From: Echinarachnius parma | Lineage: Eukaryota > Echinodermata > Echinoidea > Clypeasteroida > Echinarachniidae | NCBI GenBank assembly: GCA_037951105.1 | Contig: JBAMJV010009369.1 | Location: 1 to 64,000, forward strand | Reading direction: 5' to 3' | DNA length: 64,000 nucleotides | Part shown: positions 49,591 through 62,502 of the stretch, piece after piece | Layout: the number at the start of each line of letters is the position of its first letter | Position numbering within the stretch: position 1 is the stretch's first letter | Translations under genes and position numbers: made by a program | The notes under the pieces: model-generated | What the model saw: only the letters and a program-made list of their open reading frames with translations | Told to the model about the DNA's origin: nothing | The model's database searches: none

Positions 49591-52500
49591 CCTTCTGAAC
49601 AAAAGAAATTGCTTGCGGATAACCGAATGTGATTAGGGAAGAATATGAACATTTATTTTGAAATAATACTTTTAATTATTAGACTGAGGGTCTGTCAATA
49701 TCATGTTAGAACCTCAGAATGTAACAGATGGTTTTACTTTTTGAAGTGTAAAGAGACCTTATGATGATTGAATTATTTTTTTATTGTGGATAGGGTATAG
49801 ACTTGTATGCATGATTATATGCTAATTTCTGAGTATATATATATATACTCATGGATTGTAGAATATACAATTTTAGTGCTTGTGAAAGAGGTTGGAACAA
49901 AAACACAAAATGGTTATTTTAAGTATATTGAGTGGAAATTATGAAAGACCAAATTGATATTCCTAATAGACCAAATGCAGTGTGATGTTATGAGTAAATG
50001 AATGACATTTTGTAATGATTTGCCAACTCTCTTAGCTACTCCTCCGTATGGGCCATGAATACTTAAATGTGTTATTTTTCAAAAAAGTCAAGTGAAACCA
50101 CTATTATAGTCAGAGAATTGTTAAAGGCTGAATGTAGGGCTCAAATAATGTACATATTTTACTACTTTCTTATGTTATCGTAAATGACAAATGTGGGAGA
50201 AGTGTTTGGTGTCTTTTTGTCTAAAATACATAATTGTATTCTGCATTTACATTTGAATAAGGTGTTCAGTCACAAAGGAGTAAGAAAGGGGGCTACACCC
50301 CCCCCCCCCTTAGTTGTTAAATTGCAAATATGTTATATTTCTTATCCTTTTTCAATATTGAGCACAAACTACATGTGTAATTACACACACACAACAGTTT
50401 TATGTTGAACCATTTATAACGGTTTACACATTTGTTTGTGTAGGTATATTACTTTGGATTTGCCCAGGAGAATTTTGTCTTTGCATCACTACACTAATCT
50501 AAAAGAGTAAAATAGTGATAAATGTTTTGACATAAAAAGCACTGTGTACAATGGTTGTGTAACTCGTAACATTCTTCTAGTTGTACCAGTTGATAATTCA
50601 GGGCTAACTGATTCAACATTTTGAAATATTGCAATAAGAAGCCAATGATTATAATAATACTGTTTCATTCAAATTTTCTGCCAAAAAGTGATATGTGAAT
50701 AATGTTTTTTATTTGATTAAAACAATAGTTAGTTTATCATGTACAGAATTTGTATTCATTGTCTAAAACTTAAAACAAAATCTTCTAATCTCAGGATTGA
50801 TATCAAAGTGGTTGTGAGATTTATTCATTATGTAATACCCCTAAATGCTTGATTGTGTGTTTAAATTTTATCTTGCCAGATTTTCTGATGGAAATTGTAA
50901 ACTCTTTATCCAGAGTTCAGTTATCCATTACCCAATTCCCTTTGAGGTTCTAATATCTCAATAGACTTTGTATATAGGCCACTAGGTTCCTGTAAGCAAC
51001 GGTTAAACAGCAATTGTTGAAATTGAATTTACTTCAATTTGCCATAAGTATTGCAGTTCATTCCGCGTTTCGTTCTGGTGTTCATTTTGGTGTTTAAATC
51101 ATTATTATCTTGCCATATTTGCTGATGGAAATGCCAAACATTGTATCGTAACTCATTTTTCTCAAGATTTTACGGTAAGAATCTTTCTTCATTGCCCTGT
51201 TTTTACAAGATTTTTAATGGTTTTTATTTCCATAATGCCTGATTTGTTGGCTTATATATATCATCTTTCAAAATGATTGGAGGAAATGTGATAAATGTAC
51301 TTTGTTATCCATAGATAAGTTTGTTGACAAGATTTGTTAAGGGTTTTATACTTGTAATGCATGATTTGAGGGTTTAATACCATCTCACATTAATTTGTTG
51401 CAATTGGTTGCGAGTCAGAACTTGACTAAATGTGCAAATCTGGTTAATTTGTATCTGACTTGCAGTTAATTGCAACTTTACAATCGATTTTGCAACTCTT
51501 TTTGCAGCACCCCCAGATCTTCTAATTGATATGTTATGACATTTATTAATTTGGAGTTTCAATATCTTGCCAGTTAGTTGTTATTCTCTATACTTTGTAG
51601 TCAGTTATCCAGAAGGAAGGGATCAATCCTTCTCAGTAATAGTGAAGGTTACTTAATAGTAAAGTTGCGGTACTTATTACTAAGATTTTGACCCATTTAA
51701 ATGGTTTTTATTACATTTTGATGCACAATTTCATAAAAAAAAGTGTCACACTATTCAGTACTAACCCCTTCAACTCACCAGATGCACCTCAGAATAGGTT
51801 ACCTAGATAGATGGCGCTTTATAAATGCGTGATATTATTATTATTATTATGCTACTAGCCCAAGCTTTCCTTGAAGATTGTCTAATGCTTGCCCATACTA
51901 GCAACTGAACATTAATACGTTTACCTTAAAATAGACTTTGAAAAATGATATACAGTGGAACCTCATTATATAAAGAGCTCTGTTATAACATAACCTCTTA
52001 TAAAAACAGATATTTAACTAGTACAAGTTCTTTATATGTATATTTTAAAATAAAAACCCAATTGTACTTATCAAGCAAGGTAGTTTAATGGGAATTCTAG
52101 CTCCTTGCATATTGAGGTTCCAATGTGTTGACTAGAATTTTGAAGAAAAGGCCTGTTGGAATAGTAATGCATTCAAGTTCAAGGAGTTATAGAAGCAGAG
52201 TAAACTCGATGTGATGGGGTTTATTTCTACCAAAGTCAGTCCAACATGCCATATATGCTATTGTATCAAGTTTTATTAATATTTTCCCGGGCTCCAGAAA
52301 ATGGTAAAGTATAACGGTGTTCTTTACTGATCAGTTTGTCTGGTTCTAACTTGCCAAATTTGTAATACGCTGTAGTTAGCCTAAACCAATTTTTTTTTTT
52401 TTAATGCCATGTGCTATTTGAGTTCATATTTTTAAGTATGAATTTTTGAAAACTAATGATTCAAGTATTATTAATATTCTGGTGCAGGGACAATCAACAA

Positions 52501-53046
52501 GCTAGCAAGTAGAACAAAACATACAGGGTTATTTTAAAGTATATATGGACTATCGTGGTATTCAAGGAAGATATTATGAGTTCCATCAATTATTATTGTA
52601 TAAAAATTTTTGTATCAGAAAGTGTTTGTGTTTGTATTGTATAACTGTGAAGTACTGAAAGTGTCTTTTATTTTATTTTACTGTATCTAGTTTACTGTAT
52701 AGCTACATTTATGTGTGTATAATATATTTTTACATCATATTCCTGAGAAAAAAAAATCATACATGTATATGGATTGTATTATTTGCCTTGTATATTCTGT
52801 CATGACTAGTAACCAACATCAAGAATGTTTGTGATTTAAACAAAAAAATGTTTATGATCAATTTAAAAAAGGGTGAAAGTGCCAAAGAAACTGGACAGGG
52901 GGTTGTGTATTCCCTCCTTTATTATACAAAGTGTTTCCAGGGAGCTGGTATAATCTCAGATGTGATTGTTATAGAACAATAGTTTTAAAGTTATATCCCA
53001 TACTAGACAGGAAATCAGTCTCTTATGAGGCATTCTTTGTAATTAA
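49591..53046. other. Intergenic, no gene seen
   Basis: AT-rich. Contains a C run at 50299-50310, a foldback-like block at 51405-51475 and a SINE-tail-like GGCGCTTTATAAATGCGTGA followed by (ATT)n at 51812-51850. No exon was supported. Confidence 0.5.
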
Positions 53047-53414
53047 AGGGATAGTTAAGAGTATGGCAAACATAATTGTACTCATTAAAACTTGTATTAT
53101 CATTAAAAACTAGCAATTATAATTTAATGATGCTTGAATTGTAGTAAAAACCTACAAATGGTTGAGTGACGGCTGTTTTCATTTTAAAAGCAGCCGTTAA
53201 CTCAAGAGGAAGGTTGGTCTCGCAACAATTCAATTTATTCCGATTGGATATATTTATGAATATTTCAGTTCATGTTTCTGAACCAATTTTGATCCGACAA
53301 TGGTGATTCTGTCTTTTAAATTGTGTGCTCTTTCAGATTTAAACTTAGTTTTTCATTACCTCACAAAAAATTATTTTTTTGAAGTGCCGTCTAAACCCAA
53401 ACTGAAGTATCCCT
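53047..53414. mobile_element. TTAA-flanked MITE, diverged relative of 18795-19330
   Basis: TTAA at 53043-53046 and 53415-53418. Ends AGGGATAGTTAAGAGT / AAACTGAAGTATCCCT. Shares TTTTCATTACCTCACAAAA near its right end with the 18795-19330 element. Confidence 0.65.
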
Positions 53415-53679
53415 TTAAGATGTTTTCCTACACACCCCTGCAGTATATTATGGGGTGGTAAGGACAAAAACACATTTATCAAAGAATACTAGTATACCAC
53501 ATTAAATGTGGCTATTTCTGAATTATCCCATAATATGTACTGAATTGTCAAGTCAATTGTATGAGAGATATCTAATAAATAATGTATATATACATTTTTT
53601 CCCCTCAAACCGTGTTTTAATTTGTAATGATTCTGTTCTTTACTTTAACATTTGTTGACAAGATATCTTGAGTAGTCAA

Positions 53680-53760
53680 ATTTCAATTTGAATTTGAATT
53701 TATTCGTTGTTTCCAACAAAACATTACGAATCAATTATAATCATTTACAAAATACTGCCC
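53680..53760 (-). mobile_element. Severely 5'-truncated LINE 3' end
   Basis: TCAATTTGAATTTGAATTTA TT...TTCCAACAAAACATTACGAA TCAATTATAATCATTTACAAA matches the 3' end region of the LINE at 3955-4020 (TTCCAACAAAACATTACAAA TGAATTGTAATAATTTACAAA). It is followed by a CA-rich microsatellite at 53787-53823. Confidence 0.65.
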
Positions 53761-54004
53761 CAAACTCGTTTCCACATACAATAATGCACACACACCCACA
53801 TACACACACACACACATACACACCTTTTTTCATGTTGTATTCCTACAAATTAACAACAATAAAAACATCAATAACAATTCCATATAAATAAGCATAATAC
53901 AAATAAAATTGTCATTTACATAAAGGAAGTGCATAATTATATATTAACATTTACATCAAAATATCAACTGCCTACCCGTGTCACTCAACCTCTGAAATCA
54001 CAGC

Positions 54005-54445
54005 CGTAGGAGGGGGGGGGGGGGGGGGGGGGGGGCTGCAGCCCCCCAGCCCCCCTGGAGTTTTGGAAACGGCCATATTCTGGCAAAAAGCACCTTAAAT
54101 TTGGGAAAAAATCACCTTGAATTCAGGCAAAACCATGATATTCGGACATATCAGTGTCATATTTGGGCAAACTCTAGTCATATTCCGGCAAAGTCATGTT
54201 ATATTCGGGCAAACTGATGACATTTTAGAGCAAAAGAACATCATTTTCGGCAAAACTCATCCCATATTCGGGAAAAATATAGTATGTTATTTACAGACTT
54301 AATCATCTAAAACATTTTCAGGGGTCAACAAGGCAAGACCTTTTCCTTTTCTTTTTTTGTTTGCTTGTCAGGTGAAAAAGGGGAAGGATAATTATTTGGG
54401 GCAAAAGACCTCGGGCCCCCCTGTGAAAGATGTGCTGCTACGCCC
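54005..54445 (-). repeat. GCCCGAA-minisatellite-bearing dispersed repeat, copy 3 (inverted)
   Basis: A G run, then GGCTGCAGCCCCCCAGCC, CTGGAGTTTTGGAAACGGCC, then at least eight TATTCGGGCAAA-like blocks (54080-54290), ending near GTGCTGCTACGCCCATG. The reverse complement has the same order as 13690-14060. Confidence 0.7.
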
Positions 54446-56846
54446 ATGTCTGAAATGGACCCCAAATGGACCCCAAATGGCGTATCGCACCTTCTTAAGT
54501 TTACACCCCTAAAAGAAGTAATGCTTTGAAAACCTACCCTGAAAGAAAAACATTACAAAAATGTGCCTACCCTTTTTTGTGATTTTTTCTTTTCTTTTGA
54601 AGGGACCCGTAAGTGCTATGACTCATGAGTGCTGAAACCCTAACCCACTCCTATTCTAAGGAAAACGTTGAAGATGTAGTATAGCTGAAATTGATGCCCT
54701 TTTGTCGCTTTTTTTGGGACGTGGGTGCATAGCCAGTCATGTTGGGAGTGACCCCCCCCCCCCCCCCCCCCCCCGCCCACCACCCTGGGCCAAACATGGC
54801 TCATAAATTGGGAGCTAGTGCAAGCTAAGATTATGACTGGATCCCTTCAAAGTTTTTAAAGCTGTACAAAATTAAAACTTTATAATCTGTAATCTCCGCC
54901 CCCACCCTCACTTTTGATGTTAAATTATTTTTTTCTTTTTTGGGGTGAAAATGGTTTTATCTCAAAAAGCGCCCATGTTCAATATTGGCGCCACTAGATG
55001 CCCCAAGCACTACACTGGCATGCATCATCCAACTTCGCATAGCTGTGGCCCGTTATTTTTTCACCTAGGGCTTTTCATACGGCCAGCACGTGTGTCTGTG
55101 TGTGTGTACGGGTACACAAAATGGGTATTATGCATACACAGAAATCTGTACGTGGTATTGCTGCATGCAAAATATACACGCGCACACTGCATTTTATGCA
55201 CACTGTAAATTCACATCGGGTGAAGATAACTGCAGCTGAGCGCCGGAACTACCCAACAGATAAGAAGATGAGCTAGCGATTTCAGTTTGGATTCATATTT
55301 TGTGATGGTTATCTTTGACTGCTAAAATTGCCACAGCAAAGGCCTACGTGCTTTCCAAAACATGTAAGTACTGACTAATGCTGTAAAATATTTATGTTGG
55401 TATTAAATGTCAATCATGTTGCATTTATTTTATAGATTAGACTTAGAGTTGCATTTCAATGAATGAATGATGCCATGCCCATCTCCAACTCCAAGTCTCC
55501 ATGACTCCATAATTTAAGGCATGCATGCAGTGAAATGCAGGCAATGGGTCAAAACCAACTGATTCAGCATATTCTCTAGTCTAGAATAAAATTCATGTTT
55601 TGTATCAACTATCATATTGAAAAGTTTTGGGGCCAAATGCACAAACTCAAAGGCCGCTTTTTGCGTGTGAGACTGTGTGTACTGACTACTGTGTCAGTGT
55701 GAGAGAGAAGTTGTGGGCTATGCACGCATGACGTCACTCCTATGGCAATTTTGCAAGAAGGAGACTGATTGAGCGAAAACTTTGAGAGAAAAATGATCCC
55801 TGGTTTTTTGATCAATCAGAAAGAAACATATCATCTTGTAGGAAATTGTTTTAGCTTCGTAATCTTAGATCCAATTATCTGGCTCGAGCTCTTCGAAGTA
55901 TTGTTCTTTCGCGAGCATCGGACAAAGACGATGGTGTCTTCAAATATGCGCTGTCTCCCGGGGTTTTCTAAGTTACTAAGTCCCTTTAAAGGGATCTAGC
56001 AACTGTGTCCAAATGATCCACAAAAATTCAGTAGATTAGAAATCTAGTAGTAGTAGTGGTTCTCGTAATAAAAGCATGGAACAGGTTTATTTTGGTTTTT
56101 CAAATTTCCCTTTCGTTTGAAAGATATTTACTATTTACTAAGTGTTCGGATTTTTCACTATGCACTGGATCGTCGTAATTGTACAAAGTCAGGGCAATGA
56201 GTTAGCAAATGTCTCTTTGCATTTTTGCTCATTACTTGGCCATAACATCCATTTTTACGTGAAATTTTCAAAAAATACTCTGAGAACATATCAGATCACA
56301 AAACTACACATTATATACCAACCATTACTTTCTACACATGTGCCAACAAATATACTAGATCCCTTTTAAAGATTTCTAATTTTCTTGTATGTATGATATG
56401 AAACTATGGTATTAAATCAAAATAAGCAACTATTACAAGATGTAAGATGGTGCTATGCAGTTGCAAATTTGAGTATGAAAATAACAAAATAAAATGTTGA
56501 AATGGGCCATTCTTTGAAAAGTGAAACTTTTTCGGAAAAATTGGTTTTATTTTTCTGTTGTTTTATTGCATTTTTGGAATGATCCATGTGTAAAGTTTCA
56601 TGAGATATATGATTTATATTAAATAAAGACACTTTCATACTTACTCATTTGCATAAATTTACATATTTCAATATTTTTCTAAAATCATAACTCAGAAAAT
56701 AATCAAGATATCAAACAGATATCTAGCAAGCTTATTCTTCTCACTTTCCTGTACATGTTGATACCAACTTTGTAAAAATTGAACCTTTAATTCCTTTCTA
56801 AACCTGATATTATAAAATTCCCATTTTCCCATTCATATTGTACATG
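54446..56846. other. Intergenic; possible non-coding exon ending at 55357
   Basis: A C run of about 22 is at 54752-54774. Around 55230-55357 a GC-richer stretch ends at AAAACAT|GTAAGT, a consensus donor, and could be a 5' UTR exon of a downstream gene, but nothing else supports it. No coding exon seen. Confidence 0.3.
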
Positions 56847-57261
56847 TCACACACGTGACCACCCCAAAATGTCACACAGTGACCAGACGTTACCACATAA
56901 TTAAATACAATAAAAAACAACGGTTTGATATAATTCTTATTCATTACTATTTTTGTACTTACAGATCTATAATACTTGTCTGGTAATAATATGAACATTA
57001 TAGCTTTTCATATTTCAAAGGATTTCCCAAATGAAATTTAGTTATGAAAAAAGTGCTCCGTGCGAAGTCACACACGTGACCCATGCCATTTGACCTCTGA
57101 CCTTGAGTAACGTAATCCTAATCAAATCTTTTGTGTTAAGTCTGAAAGACTTCAACATATTCAAGTCATATACAAAGTAAAAATCATTATACCTCTTATA
57201 CTTATTGAAATATAAGCATCCTATTTCAAAATTTGTCATGTTTTGGGTCACACACGTGACC
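56847..57261. repeat. Repeated TCACACACGTGACC motif
   Basis: Exact copies at 56847-56860, 57068-57081 and 57248-57261, plus a variant at 56872-56884. Each contains the E-box CACGTG. No enclosing repeat unit was recognised. Confidence 0.7.
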
Positions 57262-58937
57262 AAGAATGGCCCAAATAATGTATTATAATTTCACCACAAA
57301 AATTAAATCCTCTACCTACTTCAAAATATTTTTTTCCATAATCATACTTGTGATTTATGAGTTAAATCATCAAAATTATTTTATAATTTCCTGACTCTTC
57401 CGTAGCCTTGTTTGGTGCTATTTTCTATATATATTTGTATGCATGGATACATTTTTACTTTTAGCTCCAACTCAGAATTGTTTAAGTGTCTTGATAAATG
57501 GGGCTGAATTTCTGTTTGTTAATTTCTTTGAAAGTTTGTATCAGATGCTTGATTTTTTTAATAGAATTATGTAACACAATGCTGAATAACTTTCAAAGGC
57601 TAAGTCAAAGATATGACAAGAAAGTCTGTGCAGAATAATTTGTTGATAGTCCAGCCAGCTCAGAGGAACATGATTGTGCCTAAAATTACCTTTGAGTATA
57701 CCGCCCTCTCATGTTTAAATAGTGCCTATAGATGATGTCTGTCCATCTGGGAAGCTAGGCGTAGCTTCACAGCTGGCAGATGTGCTAAATATATAGCAGC
57801 CTGTGTGCAGTAGCTGGAAAAGTGTGTGGACGAATTGACATACCAATCTAACGAGTCACCTCTGCATGATGATAAATACAATGAATCATCACAGTTTGCC
57901 ATTTTCTCGCTAAAATATTTTGTTTGAATGTTCTTATCAAATCAATAAAAGAAAGGATGAGGCAGATGTTCCAAGTCATAAACTGTATTGTTTATTTCAA
58001 GTCCTTGTCACTCACTCTCCCTCCATACTTGGCCTTGGTACCATGACTCATGAGTCATAGGTGTGGCATTTGTGATGTGTGATGCTCAGAAATTATTCAT
58101 TTATGATTACTGTTATGCAAAGTGCATCCCCTCCCATCATATAGAGAATTTCCCTGTGGACACTACAAAATTGTATTGATTTTTTGTTACCTACTCCCTA
58201 TTCCCTAATTACATTTAGTGAAATTCTCTGTGCATGCACATGTGTTGATATTAACCCTTTCATGTCTATTTGATTTCATTTGGGTATGTGCATTTTATGA
58301 AAGACTACAGACCACACCCTTTGAGGATCAAAAGTATGGGGTAAAATGGTAGTTTTACATGCAAATTGCAAATTGCAAGTCTTTTTTTTATACATATATT
58401 ATAATAGATATTAATGAGTAAGTAATGTTTACCATTTTTTCTTGTATCCTTCATACATGTACATATTATGTATCTTCTCTTTGAATCACTAACAAAACAT
58501 ACATTTTACTTTTTACATTTCTTATGGCGATCCAGCTACTGAAAACAATTAACAGTGACTGTGCTATAGTTGATGAATGTTCAAAGTAAACAATGCATGG
58601 GCATAGAATGCTTTAAAAAATAGGCCCACTCACTCCAATACCACTGCCAAGTCTGTTATGAGAAATTCCCTGGTGGGCGTGTTGTTTGGTATATTTTGAT
58701 ATGAATCAGCGCTATGTATTGATTTAGCTACTGGATGGGATAAAAGCAAGATAAACAACTGATTCAAAAGGGTCACAATGGGAGCTAGAGCTATGTTTGT
58801 GTAAATATATTGATTAGTTTGTATGACTAGTGCGTGATTGGTGAAAAAACAGTCAAACCATTGCCTATGCTATGGGAACCCGGTGGGCCCTAAGTTAACT
58901 CTTTGGGGATTGTACAATCTAGTGGGGAACAGGTTAA
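57262..58937. other. Intergenic, no gene seen
   Basis: No exon, tRNA or repeat boundary supported. Confidence 0.5.
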
Positions 58938-59326
58938 AGGGTACCACCACCCAAAAATAATATTCTTTATAAATGAAACGTATCATCTTTAGTAGTCCAT
59001 TCCATTAACAAGTTCAGAAAAATATGTTTCCAGAAAAAATATATAATTGGAAAACGCATCACCATTCTAAAGCATGGGTCTGCATGTACGAAGACTACCT
59101 TTGTCCAGAGCAAACGAATCGTCCAGAATTCTATTGTCTCCAAAAGTACGCGGTGAATAGCATTGGCGCACTCGCACATGTTTGGCGCGTACGGAACCAT
59201 GAAATAATAATGGTTCCGTGGTAATTAATTGCATTGTTTATGAATTACACAACCCTTTGCAAAAAGTTGGGTATCTATTATTTTGATATCACAAAACGGT
59301 ATGTGTTCTTTTCCTGGTGGTCCCCT
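58938..59326. mobile_element. TTAA MITE family B, copy 2
   Basis: A 389-bp element, ends AGGGTACCACCACCC / CCTGGTGGTCCCCT, TTAA at 58934-58937 and 59327-59330. Opposite orientation to the copy at 28618. Confidence 0.8.
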
Positions 59327-59883
59327 TTAACTGAACTAGCTGAGGTGGGTCCTGATAGAAAAAAACAAGTTGTGACATAATTGTCAAAGTATACAAAACC
59401 ATCAATTACTGAGCAGTTATGTTTCACCAAAGTTGTGATATGTTATTAAATCTTAGCTGACATACTCTGCACACAAGATGTAATGTACATTATTGTGTCA
59501 AATTGTTGACACTTATTGACAAATTGCGCCTTTCTTAAATATAGATCTGAATGTTATATTCTGAATATCAAAGGATAAAAATAAAAATGTTTTGATAAAA
59601 TTCTCAAGAACAATTATGCACAATCCAAATGACTTCATTTTAATCTCTATACATGATCACATTTTGTACATAAAAACTGTAAATTTCCTTCCAAGAAATC
59701 GAGCGTGAATCCTCAGAGTAATTTACATTACATCTAGTTTATAGTTCATAATTGTATATAAGTTTGCTGAAATTCTTGACAAATTGAACATCGGCCTTTA
59801 TTTCTATTTTTTAAGGTTGATACCAGTGGACAGACAAATGTTCAATAAATCATAGCTGCTGCCATCATGACAATAAATATTAA

Positions 59884-60277
59884 AGGGAACCAACGCCCCA
59901 AAATAATATTCTTATAAATGAAAGGTCACATTTTTAGTAGTCTGTTCCAACAACAAGTTCAGAAAAATACATTTTCAGACAAATTATATAATTGGAAAAC
60001 ACATTCATCATACTAAAGCACATGTGTTCATGGGTCTGCAGACGAAGACTATCTATTGTCCATGACGATTGCATCGTCCGTGATTCTATTGTCTCCAAAA
60101 GTATGCGTGAATAGAATTGGCGCACTCACAGAGGTTTGGCGCATACATACTTACATGTACAGAACCATGTACAGAACCATGAGGCCATAATGGTTCTGTA
60201 AGTAGTGGTAATTAATTATATTGTTTATGAATTACACAAATATTACTCCTGTGTTGTTCTTTGCCTGGTGGTCCCCT
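59884..60277. mobile_element. TTAA MITE family B, copy 3
   Basis: A 394-bp element, ends AGGGAACCAACGCCCC / CCTGGTGGTCCCCT, TTAA at 59880-59883 and 60278-60281. Same orientation as copy 2, about 550 bp away. Confidence 0.8.
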
Positions 60278-61024
60278 TTAAGTTTGATTCCCTGTCCAAT
60301 TATTCTGACCAAATGATTTTTCACATTTACTTTGCAACCTGCCGAACAGCTGTTTTTTCTTCTTCAAAAGCAGCCTAGTTTTGTTTTAATTATTCAATAT
60401 GTCTTTGACTTTATCTATCTTTAATAACTTGGTTTCAGTCTCTATTGTGTCAATGAATATACTGATCCAATCCTTCTATAGATAAGCTAATTTTTTAGTG
60501 AAGAACTCTGCAGCACTAGACTTTCAAGGATTATAATTTAAAAAAAGAGAAGTCTTTTTTTCTTCTTCAAAGCATGTTAATCCTCTTGTGCAATGAATGT
60601 GAAACTAGATGAATGGCTTTGCACTTTAACAAACTCCTGGATTCTGTGAGCTATTTGTGGTACATATGGTGGTGAATTAAATGTAATGCTGACAAGTATT
60701 TTCATGAGCATATTGTATGCCCTCATCTCCGTCCTATCATGTACACACTCTATTAATATGATCCATGTTTCTTTTGATATCTCTTAAATTAATAACTGTG
60801 GCATATGTTTAGCCAACAAAAACACAATTTTGAAACCTTTTTCCAGGCATTTTTTTCATCATTCATCAATGTGCCTGAAATATGTTTCAAATTGATGATA
60901 ATGAGCTAAACAAGAGATGATAATCACCCAAAATTCAGACATTCTGAGTCTGGTGATTATTATAATGCATATATGCTTGTAGACAAAAACATATTACGCC
61001 ATATTATGTAGCCAACCGTGATAA
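60278..61024. other. Intergenic, no gene seen
   Basis: AT-rich sequence without supported features. Confidence 0.5.
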
Positions 61025-61196
61025 GGGGCCATCTACAAAGTACGTACGCACAAGAGGGGGGAGGGGGGGGGGGGTTCACGCTGATGCGTACGCTACATTC
61101 AACCACGTGTATAACAAGTGCATACAGGGGGGGGGGGGGGGGGGGTCAATTTCCAACAATAATTTGCATACATACTTTGTACATGTAGATGGCCCC
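61025..61196. mobile_element. Small TIR MITE with two G runs
   Basis: GGGGCCATCTACAAAGTACG at the left pairs with TACTTTGTACATGTAGATGG CCCC at the right. The interior has GTACGCA/TGCGTACG and two G runs of more than 9 and 17. Confidence 0.75.
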
Positions 61197-62482
61197 GAAT
61201 GAATTTCCATCAGACAGCAACTAATCCAGCAAACACATTATAATATATCCATGGGCGGATGATAAAAACAATGAGCTACAGTTACAATCACAATGATGCC
61301 AGTTCTTATACCTGGCCCAAATACAATCTGCAATCATGGTAACTTGCCGCTTATTGGTGTACACCCATTTTGTCTACACCCATATGTCTACTCCCATGTT
61401 GTCTAATACTTGCAAAACCAGGATATTTAGGCTTGGGGGAAAAGGGTTAGTGTTAGGAATATAGATTAGGATTAGGTATGGGATCAAGTTTGGTGTTGGG
61501 GAACTGGTATTTGTTTTACTTGTTGGCATCAATATTGTAGACCAAATGGGATGTAGACCAAATAAATATATAGATCAAGTGTCCATAAACTGTTATCGTT
61601 AGCTACATGATTAAGGAGATATTGGTGTGATAATGGCATAATTCTGACATTCATCTCTCAGGTTCCCCCCATTACTGGATTCACCTGATCTGAGTTCAGC
61701 TGCCCTTCCCCGGTGTGACAAGTGATGTTCACCAGGGGGTGCACTTAGTACCTCTTGGAATCTCCCATGAGTTGGCCATCCATGGGATCTCCCATTAACC
61801 ATAGAGGGGGGAGGGTATACATTAGGCCTGAACTGTTGAGAGATTTGATTAAATAGAAACTAGAGTTTGCAGAGAATAAAACAGTCTGATGCCTTTCATC
61901 CCTCCTCCATCAAAGACCATTATGACCACATCTCTGAGTAGGTTGTTCTTCATTGATTTTCTCCCCGCATTTTGTCCCTCCGTAACAAAACACACCCATT
62001 TGTGAGTCAGCAGAGTGGAACGCTCCCCTCCAGTTTGAATGCCCTAATCCCAACCTATGCCCTGTGGTATGTGAAGAAAGTTATCAGATTGATTATATTC
62101 GGGTAGTCAAGCATTGTAAAAACTTTGTATACACACCATAAAAATCCCACAAGAGAGGGAGAGAGACAGGGAGAAAGAAAAGAAAACAGATCGGTTTATA
62201 GAGGAGTACAGTAGTTGGTATACAGGGAACTAACTGTGACGTGTGTGTGTATTATATGGGTGCAGTATACTATTACAGTACAGTTCTGATTTGAAAAAGA
62301 AAACTAGTACTAGGAACATATATATCATGTGATGTTGTGGAATATAACAATTCTCTCTGGGATTTTTTTGGAATATATATCTTTTGGATAAATACCATTT
62401 GCCAGTTGGCATACTCTTTCTCCAGTGCCTGAGGAACAATTTAAACCTTCTTTTGGAGTTGAACAGACAAGAGAAGATAACC
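61197..62482. other. Intergenic, no gene seen
   Basis: Short open frames only. Contains related motifs TGTCTACACCCATATGTCTA and TGTAGACCAAAT (61365-61560) without clear structure. Confidence 0.45.
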
Positions 62483-62496
62483 ATGGGGAGACTAAA
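62483..62496 (+). CDS. Possible first coding exon of a downstream gene
   Basis: ATAACCATGGGGAGACTAAA|GTGAGT: an ATG in good initiation context, five codons (MGRLK) and a consensus donor at 62497. No partner exon lies in the remaining 1.5 kb, so this is a weak, position-only hint. Confidence 0.2.
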
Positions 62497-62502
62497 GTGA
62501 GT

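Noticed and set aside
49100-49652. Long open frames of WMDG or HPSI repeats
   Set aside because: They are translations of the (GGAT)n microsatellite, present in several frames on both strands.
61611-61802. 63-residue minus-strand open frame near a CTCTCAG
   Set aside because: No compatible donor, no domain, and stops in the plausible plus-strand frame.
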